A stretch of DNA of 64,000 bases. Origin: Anomaloglossus baeobatrachus (lineage: Eukaryota; Chordata; Amphibia; Anura; Aromobatidae). Below the pieces are notes generated by a model that was not told the origin of the DNA, did no database searches, and saw nothing but the letters and a program-made list of their open reading frames with translations. Positions within the stretch are counted from its first letter, which is position 1; every line of letters starts with the position of its first letter. Shown here one piece after another: positions 1-12,111 of this stretch. The DNA lies in assembly GCF_048569485.1 (NCBI RefSeq), contig NC_134357.1:64997668-65061667 (forward strand), in the 5' to 3' direction. The translations under genes and the position numbers were made by a program.

Positions 1-508
1 AAAGTTCTAAAGTAAAACAAGCCTAAACAGCAGTAGAATAAACTGTACATGAAAGGCACTATGGGGTGCAAGTGTATGTATGTATGGGGATTGAAATATA
101 TCTGGGAGATCAAATCTATCCTCTAATATCTCTTTAAATTATTTTTTTTTGTATGTGTGTAAAATTCGGACGGTAAATGTATGGCCCATTTGTTCCTTGC
201 TCCCATTGACAAGTTTCACCCAATATTGCATCCATACACTACATGCTGTGATTTTTTTCAAAGCAGATGAACACTGCCTTATTGAAGAACATTGGTACAA
301 TTGCAATCTGATTTTATTATGACAGGTCACTCAGCATATTTAGATGCCTTACAGAGTCCCAGCCTCTGGGCCTGGAATAGATCCATCTTTTATGGCCTGT
401 GCACCAGGAATGTAAATACATTAACAGGGAATTATGGAAAGCATGGATGAATAATGTGGGACGTGACATTTGCAATGCAAAATAATTAAAATTTCAGAAA
501 CCCCGTAC
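1..508. other. IDE intron 2 part, no gene seen
   Basis: This stretch lies downstream of the minus-strand IDE exon and should be intron 2. It is AT-rich single-copy-looking DNA with no convincing repeat, exon or RNA gene. The HxxEH zinc-binding exon of IDE is not in it and must lie left of the window. Confidence 0.5.
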
Positions 509-693
509 CTATGTAAACGTCCAAAGCGGCGGAGGATTTGTCGGTTGTGGGGTCGCTTATGAGAAGTGCTTTTATCCCATTGACCAGCTCTACGCCCCGA
601 TACACCCTCTTGTCTTCTGGGGAGTTGACGATATTATCAACAACTCGTTTGACTGTAAGGGAGTTCATTTTGATGTAGGGTTTGGACTGAAAT
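509..693 (-). CDS. IDE: Insulin-degrading enzyme, exon 2
   Basis: This exon encodes the N-terminal part of the M16 zinc metallopeptidase insulin-degrading enzyme (insulysin), which degrades insulin, amyloid-beta and other short peptides, mostly in the cytosol. The minus-strand frame reads [11 protein letters not shown], then [19 protein letters not shown] and [18 protein letters not shown]. This matches the conserved vertebrate IDE start (human: [39 protein letters not shown]). The exon is bounded by a TTTTCAG acceptor (exon starts at 693 with A, phase 2) and a donor GTACGG after ATAG at 509. It contains the internal methionine (KMNS) that corresponds to human Met42, the start of the shorter cytosolic form. 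The catalytic HxxEH motif is in the next exon, outside the window. No stop or frameshift was seen, so the gene looks functional. Confidence 0.95.
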
Positions 694-1200
694 CTGAAAA
701 AAATAAAATAAAATGTTCTAGCGAAATACAAATCCAACTTGAAAATGTCACAACACAACAATAAATAACTATTAGATTACATTTCTTAGCTGCTCTCTCT
801 AAAAAATAAAGCCCACCTGCAGCGCTACTAAAGATGCCGTCAACATACAGAGGCGGTCTGCATAAGGAAATCGTCATTGATTGTATTCTTCACGGAACAA
901 GATCTTTAAAAGGTTTTTTGTGTGAATTTTAACACCACGGATGCTTTCCTCCAATACCGGAACACGTTAGTCCACGAGTTGTGCCCGATATTACAGTGTC
1001 TAGTTCGAGTGAATGAGTTGTCATTACTGATGAGCGGACCCTGGGATACTCCGGTTTGCCGAATCAGCACAAACTAAACTAAAATTGGAGTTTGACGTCT
1101 GACCCTGACTCGGAACAACGAACCCCCATATAAGTCAATGGGGGGGGGTGGGCGAGAAGTTTGGGGGCTGTAAAATGGAAGGTAAATGGGAGTAGAATAG
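694..1200. other. IDE intron 1, unassigned DNA
   Basis: No exon or complete repeat was recognised. A short hAT-like terminus (TACTGATGAGCGG, near 1027) may be a relic. Confidence 0.3.
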
Positions 1201-1469
1201 TTAGGCTAAGACCACACTTTGCGTTTCCACCTGCGTATTTGGTGCTTTTTTGGTCAGTTTTGAGAAGCACCTTTTTCATGCCAAAAGGCCTGCATTTTGA
1301 TTTCCCAGCAAAGTCTATGGAAAATGGGGATTTCTAGACCCCACTTTTTCATTTTAAAACGCTGCGTTTAATTCGCATATTTTGTGGCAAAAAACAAAGA
1401 AATCTCCTCCTTCATTCGATTGCTTCAAACTTTTGGTCTTTATTTGCCAAAGCGGTTTCAGAAATTTTG

Positions 1470-2503
1470 TACATAGTTGTTTGTTGTTTTTTTTGTTTGT
1501 TTTTTTTTAGTGTGTAATTGTATTCTTTATAAAATTCTTTATAAAATAGCTATGATATTTTCTATTCTTAAGGATATATGGTTCTCCTACTCCCTTATTC
1601 CTCCCCATTCCCCTTCACCCCCTTTTTTTTCTGCCCGTTTCCTTATTAGGCTATGTGCCCACGCTGCGGATTTTGCTGCGGATTTCTCGCAGAAAAGCCG
1701 CGGATTTTCCAGAAATCTGCAGCACAGCTACTCCCCAGCCATTTCTATGGCATTGGGAAATGCTGTGCCCACGCTGCGGATTTTTCCGCAGCGGAAATCG
1801 TGCGGATTTTCGTGCGGAAAAAATCTGCAGCATGTCAATTATTGTTGCGGATTTCTCCGCAGGGTCCCATATACTTACCTGCCTTGATAGAGACCCGAGT
1901 CACTTTCTCCGTCCGGTGTACAGCAGCGCGGTGGATCCAGCCAGGTACAGGAAGGAAGAGGTGGGCGGGGCCTGCATGAGCTCCGGTCATGTGACAGCCG
2001 GAGCTAGTTCAGGGACGCCCACCTCCAGCACAGTGCACCAGACCAGACGCTGACAGTGACCCAGCCGCCGGAAAGCGAGGTGCTGCATGATGGAGGTAAG
2101 TATGAACACCCCGATCACCGCAGCACTTGTTCTGCATTGAGGATGCAGTGCCGAAGCCATGGTACTGTATCCTCAATGCAGAATGTCCGCACTATATCCG
2201 CACGACATTCCGCTGTATATCCACAGCATTGAAACAGAGAAAAGTTCTGTTGCGGATTTCTGGGAGCACCTGCGGAATGTCTTACGGATATAACCGCAGG
2301 ACACTGTCCCCGTGGGCACATAGCCTTAAACTTTTGCAATCCTTCACATCCTAACTTCCCCTTCTCTTCCTCCTTCCCTATCCATTAACAATTGTTTATT
2401 ACTTGTAAGAAATCATTTGACTTATTACAAATTAATATGATGTTTTTACATGACCTTTCCCATATATGTTATATAATCCCTAATAAAAATATTTAAAAAA
2501 AAA
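1470..2503 (+). mobile_element. LINE-like 3' end with poly(A), split by MITE
   Basis: AT-rich sequence on both sides of the inner MITE ends in AATAAAAATATTTAAAAAAAAA-type sequence near 2482-2503, like an L1-type 3' UTR with its tail. It has no coding remnant, so the class is a guess. It lies inside the outer MITE and is itself interrupted at 1649-2325. Confidence 0.35.
1649..2325. mobile_element. Harbinger-type MITE, GGCTATGTGCCCACG family
   Basis: Inverted ends GGCTATGTGCCCACG and CGTGGGCACATAGCC are flanked by TTA on both sides (1646-1648, 2326-2328). It is 677 bp long with GC-rich arms made of repeated TGCGGATTTC-like words and has no coding capacity. A close relative forms the composite at 56646-58033. 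Confidence 0.75.
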
Positions 2504-2700
2504 CGCATCTATCAAAACGCAGGTGGAAAAGCATGTAAAAAGCGCTGAAAACTAATCTAAAACGCGGTAAAAAATGCATGCGTTTTCAGCGCTAAATTTG
2601 TGAAAAAGGCAACTTTGGTCAAATCAATTAAGCCCAAAACGTGCGTTTACAACTGCATGTAGGAGAACGCAAAGTGGGGCCCTAGCCTTATATACACACA

Positions 2701-3506
2701 CACAGTTTCCCGGAGGCACACGCTGCAGTCAGACTCTCTTCTGGGCCCGCTTATTAAGCATCATCAATATTCACCGCTTTCCCCACCCACGCTCTGTGCC
2801 AGTGTCTGGTTGCAGACTTCTATACACTCACCCCCACCCTTTGTCCACGTCTGATTGGCTACAGTCAGTTTGCTGTATAGTAGTGTAAAAATAAATAAAT
2901 TAAAAAAAAAAAACAAAAAAAAAAAACACACAACATAGGCTACCATCCCATTTTGATGGGCAGCGCGGGTTAAAACACAACAACAGCAACAAGCAGCCCC
3001 CCCCCCCCCATCTGTGAGCTTTAACGTACCTAGATACCAAAATAAAAAGGCTTACGCCTTATATTGCTAATCTAGGGCTTTATGGCAGCTCTCCTTTTTT
3101 TTTGACAAATCACTAACTCCTCACATTACCCTAATTCCCCTAGTGTGGTGGCAAACGAGATGAGCCAGGTAAAGCACCAGGATGGGCACATCCAATGTGT
3201 CAATTCCAGGCATCTGTGGGCTGGTACTTTTAGGCTCTATTTTGATATCCAACCATGGTACAGCTCACAGGTGGGGCCAGCAGCCTGTAGCTGTTTTACT
3301 GGAGCTGGCTATTAAAATATGGTGGAAGCCTACGTCCGTTTATTACACTTTTTGTTTTTACACTACCATACAGCAAACTGACTGCAACCAATCACAGACT
3401 CTGGGGCACACACAGAGGGTGGTTGGGGGAAGCAGTGAATATTGATGAACCTTAATTAGCGGGCCCAGAAGAGTCTGACTGTGTCCTGGAGGTGTTCACA
3501 CTACTC
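2701..3506. repeat. Imperfect inverted-repeat unit
   Basis: The left arm (2735-2885, with CTTCTGGGCCCGCTTATTAA) is matched inverted by the right arm (3365-3475, with TTAATTAGCGGGCCCAGAAG). The middle contains a module (3140-3310) related to pieces at 15180-15400 and 16090-16290. It is probably a non-autonomous transposon. The ends were not resolved. Confidence 0.5.
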
Positions 3507-4220
3507 TGTGTTTAGCTATCCCGCTCTTACTACCACTTAACTTTCATTTTTAGCTCAATTTTTTCTTTACAGTGCTTTTGCTGCTCAATCACAGCCATGC
3601 CAATAAGTCAAGTGTTGGCAAGAAAGAAGGTGCACAAACTAAGCAAGAATGGGGAGGGGGGGGGGGGGTGTGTTTAGTGAGCTTTGATGACTCAAACCCA
3701 CAAAGGAGAAATAAAAATAAGCATTTGTGTGCATGAGATGCCAAATTTTACTGGTACCATAAAGTGCCCATATAACCAACCAAGGGCAGGTGCACACAGT
3801 GGGCCCTAATTGATTAAAACTTTTACGCCAGAACTCGGGTATAAAACTATGAAACGTTGCTAAGTTTTGGCAAATCTCGAGGCTGCGCAAAAAAAAAAAA
3901 AAAAAAACTGCAATTTTTGGCATTACCATACCATCTTCGCCAGGGTCCGACAAAGTGAGTGGAGCTGGGAAGTGGCAACCTCGGCTCATCAACTTCATGA
4001 TAACATCTGTGGTGAGGCGTGACCCACTCGTCACGCACTCAAAAGCCTCTTAACAAATAAGGGGCCTTGCACTCCACCCCACCATCATCAAGATTGGTGT
4101 GAAGATCGCCGGCAGTCTGGTTGAATCGGGAACAAATATCTTTCAAGTGTTCAGCCTTGAACAAGAGCCATGAAAATGTGACGGTGACACTTCAGGAAAA
4201 ACCACTGGGGACTAGAGTTA
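3507..4220. other. Unassigned intronic DNA
   Basis: It contains a G run near 3655 and an A run near 3890-3907. The 3800-4080 part looks repeat-derived but has no clear ends. No exon was recognised. Confidence 0.3.
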
Positions 4221-4632
4221 AGGGCGCTTTACACGCTGCGACATCGCTAACGTTCGCACCTGCCCCGGTCGTTTGTGTGTCACGGGCAAAAATCGCTGCC
4301 CGTGGCGCACAATATCGTTAATCCCAGTCACACTATACTTACCTGCCTAGCGATGTCGCTGTGGCCGTTGAACTGCCTCTTTTCTAAGGGGGCGGTCCGT
4401 GCGGCGTCACACGGCTGATAGAAGAGGAGAGCAGCCGAAGAAAAGACACACCAACCTCGTTGCCGGAGGACGCAAGTACGATGTTGTTCGTCGTTCCCGG
4501 GGTGTCACACATAGCGATGTGTGGTGCCTCAGGAACGATGAACAACCTGCGTCCTGCAACAGCAACGATATTTGGGATTTGAACGACGTGTCAACGATCA
4601 ACGATTTGGTGAGTATTTTTGATCATTAGCGG
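4221..4632. mobile_element. Truncated MITE, GCTTTACACGC family
   Basis: It begins after TTA with AGGGCGCTTTACACGCTGCG and is the same family as the complete copy at 44299-44832 in the other orientation. Shared blocks include the pieces around ACGTGTCAACGATCAACGAT and CGTTCCCGGGGTGTCACAC. It stops near 4632, at GATCATTAGCGGTCGC, so the opposite end is missing. Confidence 0.6.
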
Positions 4633-5490
4633 TCGCCTCAATATTTTATAGAAGAAAAGCCAGCCATGTAATGCCAGTACAGACTAATCACTGAATAGTA
4701 TTGTCTGCTTTATGTAACAGCCTCGGTGCCCGTCTGATGTAACATTTACAGGAAGTAAACAGCAAAAAAACAGAAAGTCTTTTAAGGACATTTCTCTGTC
4801 ATCTCTGAGGCGAGGGAAATCCTTCTCAAATGTTGAACACGAGCCAGAAACCGTTCAACCCAGGGTGCAGCAAAGCGTCACATGATATAACCACGAGTAA
4901 CACGCTGAGGCCCCACCGACGGCGGGCGGAGGAAGAGATGATAGGGTTACTCCACCTCAGGCCTGACATTACACAGAAGATTGCCCTAGGCTCAGCTTTA
5001 ATAAGCCAGCACTAAACGCTGAGGCCTCTGTATAGCATGTCAGGGACATTTCCAACTGAAGGGACCCAACACCTCCACTATTCATATTGACATCACACCT
5101 GGTGCCCTCGTTTTTGGTGATGCACACCTCATTCTCTTTGGCCCTTTTCCAAAATAACCACTGGAAAGGCATGAGTGGGAGCTGTGGAAAGTATGGCCGA
5201 TGCCTGCTCTATGTAGCATCATAACTGGACGTCTGCTGCGGACGAGTGGAACACGGGGTTAACTAAAATAGTGTCCGAATTTCAGTAATAATAGGAGGAG
5301 TTGTAGTCTATGGTCACATGGGGGCCACATCACCCAGACTTCCTGCAAATAGGCAACACCAACTAAAGTAACCATAGACATCCATGGGGATACATGTTCA
5401 CATCAATCCTGGCTATTCTTTTAGCCGGATGTTAGTCAATTCAGCTGACCAGATACGGACATTGAGTTTTTGTTTTGTTTTCTTAAAAAG
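4633..5490. other. Unassigned intronic DNA
   Basis: No exon, RNA gene or well-bounded repeat was recognised in this 850-bp stretch. Confidence 0.3.
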
Positions 5491-6172
5491 TAAAAAGGGA
5501 ACCTGTCAGGTCCAATATGAATCCAGAACCACGAGCAGTGCTGGGTGCATATTGCTAATCCCTGTATGTAGTAGCATAGCTAAAGAGAGCTATAGAAAAA
5601 GTATTTCTAAAGATCCTTTATGATATGCTAATGAGTGAGGGGACTAGTCACAAGGGCGTTATATCCCCCCGACTAGCCGCCCTCTTAGCATGCTCACAGG
5701 GATGTGCTAACATGCCATTAACATACCTGTGTCCGTTGTCACTGCCTTAGACGCAGAGTTTAGCCTCAGTGCGCATGATCAGAAGTCACTGCACTTCCAG
5801 TCATGCGCATGACCGGAAGGTCTAGTGCGCATGACATGAAGTGCCGGGACTTCTGAGCATGCGCACTGAGCTGAAAGCCAGCACTTTGAAGCGGTGACAA
5901 CGCACACAAGTACGCCAGTCATTGCCGATGAAGCTGGGCAATAAATAGCGCGTGTGCTATCATGCTAAGATGGCGGATTAGTCAGGGGGAAGTAACGCCC
6001 TTGTGACTAGTCCCTGCACTCATTAGCACATTATAAAGGATCTTTAGAAATACTTTATCTAAATATCCCTTTATGTAGGATACTAGATACAGGGACAGTT
6101 AGGCAGAGATTAGCAATATACACCCAGAACTGCTCGTGGTTCTGGGTGCATAGCGCGCCTGACAGGTTACCT
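5491..6172. mobile_element. TTAA-type foldback MITE
   Basis: The left end reads AAGGGAACCTGTCAGG and the right end CCTGACAGGTTACCTTTAA. The arms are near-complementary over much of their length (AGAACCACGAGCAGTGCTGG at left against its inverse at right). The TTAA at the right end suggests piggyBac-type insertion, as for the elements at 49613, 50586 and 56041. There is no coding content. Confidence 0.65.
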
Positions 6173-6542
6173 TTAAAAACACCTGATGATACAGAAAGTG
6201 CATTTCACTCCTTTGAAGTGGATCCTGATGGAATCTACTCCAAAAGAAAAAAAAACAAAACAAAAAAAAAACAGAACTGTACTTTACGTGCTGTCCCCAG
6301 TTCTGGCGCCAAGCCTCCAACGCTGTTCCCCTACTGTCAGCATAGCAAACGTCACATTGATGGTGCTGCAGCCAATCACTGAGCTCAGCGGCTCAGGGCT
6401 GCTTGTACCGTGCCTTCAGTGATTGGTGCAGCTGATAACAAACACAACTGGAACAGCAAAAGAGACTGTGCTAGACCCGGGGAAGGTGGGTAAAGAACAG
6501 AGTCAGGATGCACCAGCCATATTTCATAAGGATGGACAACTG

Positions 6543-7288
6543 GCTAGTTTAACACTTGTGATGAACGGTATCCGTTGCATTGCGTTGTGTGACGGATGCA
6601 ACCGATGTGTTGCATATAGTGGCACAACGGATGCTGCAAAACAGAATCTGTTTTAACAGTTTACCGGCAGCAGACTATTGTGAACGATCAGCTGATCACT
6701 CCCTGTAGCTGGCCGCCGGGTGATCAGCTGATCGCTCAGCTGCCGAGAATGTGTGCAGAGGGCGGAGTGAGGAGTAGGTGGAGCCAAGCGGGGCCATGGC
6801 GCTGAGGACAGGTGTGTATGTGTGTGTGTATGTGTGTATGTATGTATGTATGTATGTATGTATGTATGTATGTATGTATGTATGTATGTATGTATGTATG
6901 TATGTATGTACATACATGTGGAGTGCGGGAGGGGGCGGAGCCAAGCAGGGAAGTGTCGTGCTCCCTGCACACGTAGCGAGGTTAAATATTGGCAAAGCAC
7001 TTTGCTTGGTTACTCGATATTTACCTTGGTTACGGGTGCAGGAGCCAGAGAGGGCATGCGCAGTGAAATCCAACAGATTGCGCTGCTCAATAAAACGCTA
7101 CATGCTGCGTTCCTCCCGCCCGGCGCAGCGTCAAAATAACGACGCTGCGTCGTCCAGCGGATGCAACGCTGACACTTGCGTTACAGTGCGTTGTCCCTAC
7201 AAGTCTATGGAGAATAGCGCAGTGCGTTAACGGACTGTGCTATTCTCCATAGTGACGGACTCCGCTGAACACAAGTGTGAAAGTACCC
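6543..7288. mobile_element. MITE with TATG microsatellite
   Basis: The ends are CTAGTTTAACACTTGTGATG at left and CACAAGTGTGAAAGTACCC at right, imperfectly inverted. The interior holds a perfect TATG/GTAT tract (about 6812-6910). A fragment of the same end lies at 34468-34533. The long tyrosine/cysteine/valine frames here come from the microsatellite. Confidence 0.55.
6812..6910. repeat. (TATG)n microsatellite
   Basis: About 24 uninterrupted 4-bp units with a (TGTG)-rich lead-in. It is likely length-polymorphic. Confidence 0.95.
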
Positions 7289-7972
7289 TAAGGACCATTT
7301 ACACAGGGACATAATTGCTTTAACAACCCTACGTATGAATACAGCCCTGTGTACATGGGGTAATCTGCGACGATCGGAGAATTAGTAACTCTGTGACCGT
7401 ACATCTAAATGGTTTTGCATGCACCCTGGTAGACTCGCTATATGGCCCAGCAGGGGTCCTGAAAAATCGGGAGTCCTGAGAACATTAAGAAAACCATTGC
7501 AATCCAAACAAATTAATTTAGCCTCCTACTTGCTCATTAGGTATTTCTATTAATAAAACCAGTAACTCTGCAGCGTATGAAGTAATCACAGCAGTTACCC
7601 ATCCTCGCTGCCATTGTTCCAAGCTGAGCTTCTCACCTTCTGTCATCTTGATTGTCACTTATGGGAAGCGCCGCAGTCGACCCAAAGCTGCCATAGCATG
7701 CCCCACGTGAGGTCACCACACTTCTATGACCTCACTTGCTGCTGATGCAGAGCTTTGTCATTATCTGCTGCGCTTTGCATAGACCGCAACTGAGATCAAA
7801 CTACGCAACTGCTGTGCTCTGCATAAAGAGAGTGCTGTGGGGAGCAGTAGCTGTACTTCCAGGCACCAATAATTTAATAATGGGAGTGAGTAAACTTGTG
7901 CCCCCTACAATAAGACACTGGGCGGGTTACACATTCTCCTGGACGGATTTGAACATCAGGGGCTGTAGACAC
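7289..7972. other. Unassigned intronic DNA
   Basis: No exon or complete repeat was recognised in this stretch. Confidence 0.3.
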
Positions 7973-8321
7973 TAGTGATGGGCAGTCCGGCTCTTTTTGG
8001 TGATCCAGTTCCCATGGCTCCGTTCACCAAAAAGAGCCGACTCTTTCAGCTCGTTCTCGGCTCCTTATTAAATATACATACATATTTAAGATTATAGTAA
8101 CGCCGCTAAAGTCCCGCCCACCCGCGGCTAAACCCCACCCACTTTCAAGCAGCCAATTAGATTTATGAGTAGGCGGAGTTTAGCCGCGGTGTGGGCGGGG
8201 TTTTGACGGCGAAAAGAGCCGTTTAGATATTTTAGTGGCTCACGCTGGTGATCCGGCTCCTGTCGTTCACAGCAGGGAGCCGGATCTTTGTGTCGGATCG
8301 TTCGCGACCGACACATCACTA
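7973..8321. mobile_element. hAT MITE with 8-bp target duplication
   Basis: The element starts TAGTGATGGGC and ends ACACATCACTA. It is flanked by an exact 8-bp direct repeat, GTAGACAC (7965-7972 and 8322-8329), which is diagnostic of hAT insertion. It is 349 bp long with no coding capacity. Subterminal AAAAAGAGCCG and GGAGCCGGATC words may be transposase-binding repeats. Confidence 0.88.
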
Positions 8322-8539
8322 GTAGACACAGCTGGGCACCATATATTCAGTGTCACTAACTTTAGTGCAGCAGCTCTCGAAACAGGAGTGCAACATCCTG
8401 CACTGAACGGGCAGAAGGACAATATCAAAGACACTAAGTGGCAGCAACTACAGTACCAGAGATGGATGGACCAGTAATAGAAAAAAAAAAATATCTTTTT
8501 TCCTGGTATCACAGATGAGAAGTGACATTACAAGTCTAT

Positions 8540-8912
8540 GGGTCCATAGGTCCCCCACCTGTGATCGCAGGTAACCTGACCTCATTGAAACATCCCGCCC
8601 ACCTCCTCCCTTCCGCATAGCCGGCGTGAGCCGCGGTGATGCAGGGAGATGTTCCTCGCTCCTGCGGCTTCACACACAGAGATGTGTGCTGCCGTAGGAA
8701 CGAGGAACAACATCGTACTGTCGCTACAGCGAAATTATAGAAATGTCGGACACTACACCAATGATACGATTCCGACGCTTTTGCGCTCGTTAATCGTATC
8801 ATTAAGGATTTACACACTACGATATAGACAGCGACGCCGGACGTGCGTCACTTTCGATTTGACCCCACCGACATCGCAGCTGCGATATCGTAGTGTGCAA
8901 AGTGCCCCTAAC
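8540..8912. mobile_element. MITE fragment, GTGTGCAAAGTGCCC end
   Basis: The right end (CGTAGTGTGCAAAGTGCCCC) and internal words such as TCACACACAGAGATGTGTG recall the 4221 and 44299 family. The left end is not clear. Confidence 0.4.
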
Positions 8913-9605
8913 AGTCAGTGTCCGCCCATCACTACTTCTGTGCTTTAAAAAAGTAGTATTCCTGCTGCAGATGTTCCCGTGTCTGCTGTATGCATGGGAT
9001 CAAGAGAACACGCCTGAATTCCCGCTGGGGTAAGAAGATCTGCAGTTGTATCTAAACGGATAAAAGATTATATTGCCAAGTGTGAGCGTCATATGGAGAA
9101 GGGTAAATGTGGCCGCGGCCTGCTGGAACGTGTCACCTAATCCCTCAAAGGTCAGCGGAGAAGCTCCGGGTGTGTAATACCGGATCCTCATGTGATCATA
9201 ACAGATTATGGGTCTTCCCAATATCCTCACTGCCTAATATACACAGCCGAAAAAGGAGTCCTCCACCGAGGGGCCTGCTTAACCCCTTCAGACAAAACAC
9301 GCCTCTCCGATCACTGTCTGCAGGAGCCATATGCAGAACTTCTTACACAGCTTTTATTAACTAAGTTACTGTTTTATTATAATTTTACACTATTTACATG
9401 TTGCAGAAATAGTGTTCCCTTTATTCTTCGGCCCAGCACAATTACAGCGATACCAAGTTGTTGTTTTATTTTTCTTCATATTCTTGGCTCACTTACACTC
9501 TGCTTTTTCAAGGGTGGAATGATTAAAAATAAATTTTTTTATTTTTTTTTTTTTAAAATGCACCACTTCAGCATTTCTTTTTTCTTGCACCACTAGAGTG
9601 GCGCT
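8913..9605. other. Unassigned intronic DNA
   Basis: No exon or bounded repeat was recognised. T-rich runs lie near 9533-9555. Confidence 0.3.
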
Positions 9606-9911
9606 TTAACCCCTTCAACCCCGGGAGATTTTCCCCTTTTTCCTCCCCATCTTCTGAGCGCCATAACTTTTTTTTTTTATATATCTTTCCGTCAATATTA
9701 CTATACTGTATAAGGGCTAAATTTGCAGGATGAGTTGTACTTTTGAATGAAACCATTTATTTTCCCATATAGCGTACTGGACAACGGAAAAAAAAAAAAA
9801 AAATTCAAATGTGGAGAGATTGTGAAAAAAGTGAAATTCCACAATGGTTTTTGTTTGGGGTTTTTTTGTTCACCATGTTCACTACATTGTAAAACGGATG
9901 TGTCAGTATTA

Positions 9912-10264
9912 GGCTGTGTGTGCACGTGTGCGTAATTCATGCAGTTACGCTGCACTTTGTAGCGCAGCGTAACTGCATGCGTCCTGCGTCCCCTGCATAA
10001 TCTATGGAGATTGTGCAGGGGCCGTGCGCACGTGGCGTCTTAGAGCGCAGCGATTCGGCTGCTGCCAGAAGCGCGCGTTCTAAGAAGTGACATGTCACTT
10101 CTTCCGTGCGCTTTGCCGGCAGCTCCTGCTCTGTCTATGGCAGGAGCTGCAGACAGAGCACACGTTCTCTGCCGGCACCATGCGCTTCAGAACGGAGCTT
10201 TTCAGCTGCGCTCTGAAGCGCACCTTTTAGGTGCGGTGCAGAGCGCACACGTGCGCACATAGCC
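9912..10264. mobile_element. Palindromic MITE
   Basis: Ends GGCTGTGTGTGCACGTGTGC and its imperfect inverse GCACACGTGCGCACATAGCC. The interior is rich in inverted GC words (CAGGAGCTGC, GCAGCGTAACTGCATG). It lies inside the 9610-11568 element. Confidence 0.65.
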
Positions 10265-10342
10265 TAATACCTCACATCAGTACGAGTTTGTAGATACCAG
10301 ACATGTATACTTTGTTTTTCGCACCACAATCGAGAAAAGTAA

Positions 10343-10745
10343 GGCTGCTTTCACACATCCGGTTTTGCCGTGCGGTACAATACGGTGCTCTGCAGAAAAA
10401 ACGCAACCGTTTGTTTTTTTTGCCGCCGGTTGCGTTTTTTCCCGCATAGACTTGCATTAGCGCCATATTGTGCCGCATGGCCGGATGGAACGTTGCCTGG
10501 CACTTTTTTTGTGCAGCGAATAAAACCACATCACGCCGGATCCGGCTCGATTTACAATGCAAGCCTATGGACGCCGGATGCAGTTTTTTTTAACTGCGCA
10601 TGCTCAGTATCAAGCCGCATCCGGCAAAAAACAGACGGGCCGCATGGGAAAAACTTAAGCAACGGATCCGTTTTCGCCGCATCCATTGCATAGGATATTG
10701 AGCCGGATTGCGCCGCACTGCTAAAACCGGATGTGTGAAGCAGCC
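10343..10745. mobile_element. Harbinger-type MITE, TAA duplication
   Basis: Ends GGCTGCTTTCACACATCCGG and CCGGATGTGTGAAGCAGCC are nearly perfect inverted repeats flanked by TAA (10340-10342, 10746-10748). It is 403 bp long and non-coding. Internal words (GCCGGATC, TGCGCATGCTCAGTA) are shared with the element at 51610-52207, so the two are related families. Confidence 0.75.
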
Positions 10746-11572
10746 TAAAACAAAACAAAAACACACACACACACAGGACGTTTGTCCAAAGGAAGAATTG
10801 CGCCTTTGTTGCCATATTCGGAGACCCGTAGCGTCTCATTTTCTGTGATGGCTTGTTCTTTTATTTCTTTAACTGACGTTTTTAATTATAACATTTTTTG
10901 CAAAGATGCGATTTTTTTTTATCCCCTGTTATTACATTTTAATGCAATATTGCAGCGGCCAAAAAGCGTAAATTTTGGAATTGGATTTTTTTTCCCCCTT
11001 GGTCTTCCATGTACAGATCAGATTAATTGATTTTATAATTTGATAGATCGGACACTTTTGAACACACCAATAAGTATTTTTTAATGGTTTTATTTTCAAT
11101 GGGGAAAAAGAGGGGTGATCTGACCATTTAGATTTAATATATTTTTTAAAATGTATTTATTTTTAATCACTCCTAGTCCCCCAGAGGACTTTATGACTGG
11201 GCACTTTGAACGGCTTTCCTGATCAGGAGAAATGCCGCTTTCCTGTGAGTGCCGGCACTCTGACGGCTCACACGGGAAGTTACTCTTGACAGCGTCAGGG
11301 GTTATAAAATCGGGCCCCGCGCTGTATTAGTAACACATTGGCGCCCCATGATCGCATCACGGCATCGCGTAATCCCTACAGTGGTGCTTTAAATCTCGCT
11401 GTCAGAGTTTGACATTGTGATCTAAGGGGTTAACAGGTGCGGATAGATCGGAGAACCACCTGCACATGTCTACTGAGCAGATCATCATGCATGTGCGGGA
11501 ATTACCGTGGGCTCAGTCGCCGCAGGAGCCCACGTAAAAAGACTAGTATGTCATTGGTCGTGAAGGGGTTAA

Positions 11573-12111
11573 ATGTAAGTCCCCTCTCTTATATTCCCAT
11601 TCTGACAGCTTCCACTTCTATCACCTCTGCTCTGGTCGGTCTCCAGCGGTTTATTAACTGCTGGCAGTTCTAGCGTTTCATAGAGCTGGAGGTCAAAACT
11701 CGGTACAACTCTATGGGAGCCTCATTCTGGGTTCAGAGATGCATTGAGAGCTTGTGACGCAAATTCTGACCTCCGGCCAGTCAGAAATTACTATCACAAA
11801 ATGACACAGCGGGAAGCCGAAAAAGGTGAAGCTGCCAGAACGAGAGTATATGACTGGGGGCTTCCCTTTAAAGCACCACTCCAGCACAAAAAAACCCCAA
11901 ATAAAAACACTAGTTTAATTGAGTAGGGGAGGTGGGTGGAGCTAATTGGGTGTGTGGCTCGTATGACGCAACATCATCACGTGAGCCCCGGGAGAGAGAG
12001 TGTGCCAACACAACTGGAACTGCGCTGGTAGAGAGGATCACTTATGTTAATGGCAGGCAAACACTCAAACTGAACTGAGGCTGTCTCAGTAGGGAAAAAC
12101 CTCTTAAGTCT
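11573..12111. other. Unassigned intronic DNA
   Basis: No exon or bounded repeat was recognised here. Confidence 0.3.

Larger units (their letters stand above)
1204..2687. mobile_element. Harbinger-type MITE, interrupted
   Basis: The ends are inverted: the left begins GGCTAAGACCACACTTTGCG and the right ends CGCAAAGTGGGGCCCTAGCC. Both are flanked by TTA (1201-1203 and 2688-2690), the 3-bp target duplication typical of PIF/Harbinger. The interior holds a LINE-like A-rich 3' tail and a second MITE (1649-2325), so this is a three-level nest. No transposase frame is present, so it was mobilised in trans. Confidence 0.65.
9610..11568. mobile_element. TTAA-flanked element hosting two MITEs
   Basis: The outer ends are CCCCTTCAACCCC after TTAA (9606-9609) and GGTCGTGAAGGGG before TTAA (11569-11572), which are inverted. 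Two younger MITEs (9912-10264 and 10343-10745) sit inside. No transposase was recognised. It may be a non-autonomous TTAA-inserting element, but the class is not certain. Confidence 0.55.

Noticed and set aside
6653-7230. Tyr/Ile/His/Thr and Val/Cys/Met-rich frames
   Set aside because: They come from the (TATG)n microsatellite inside a MITE.
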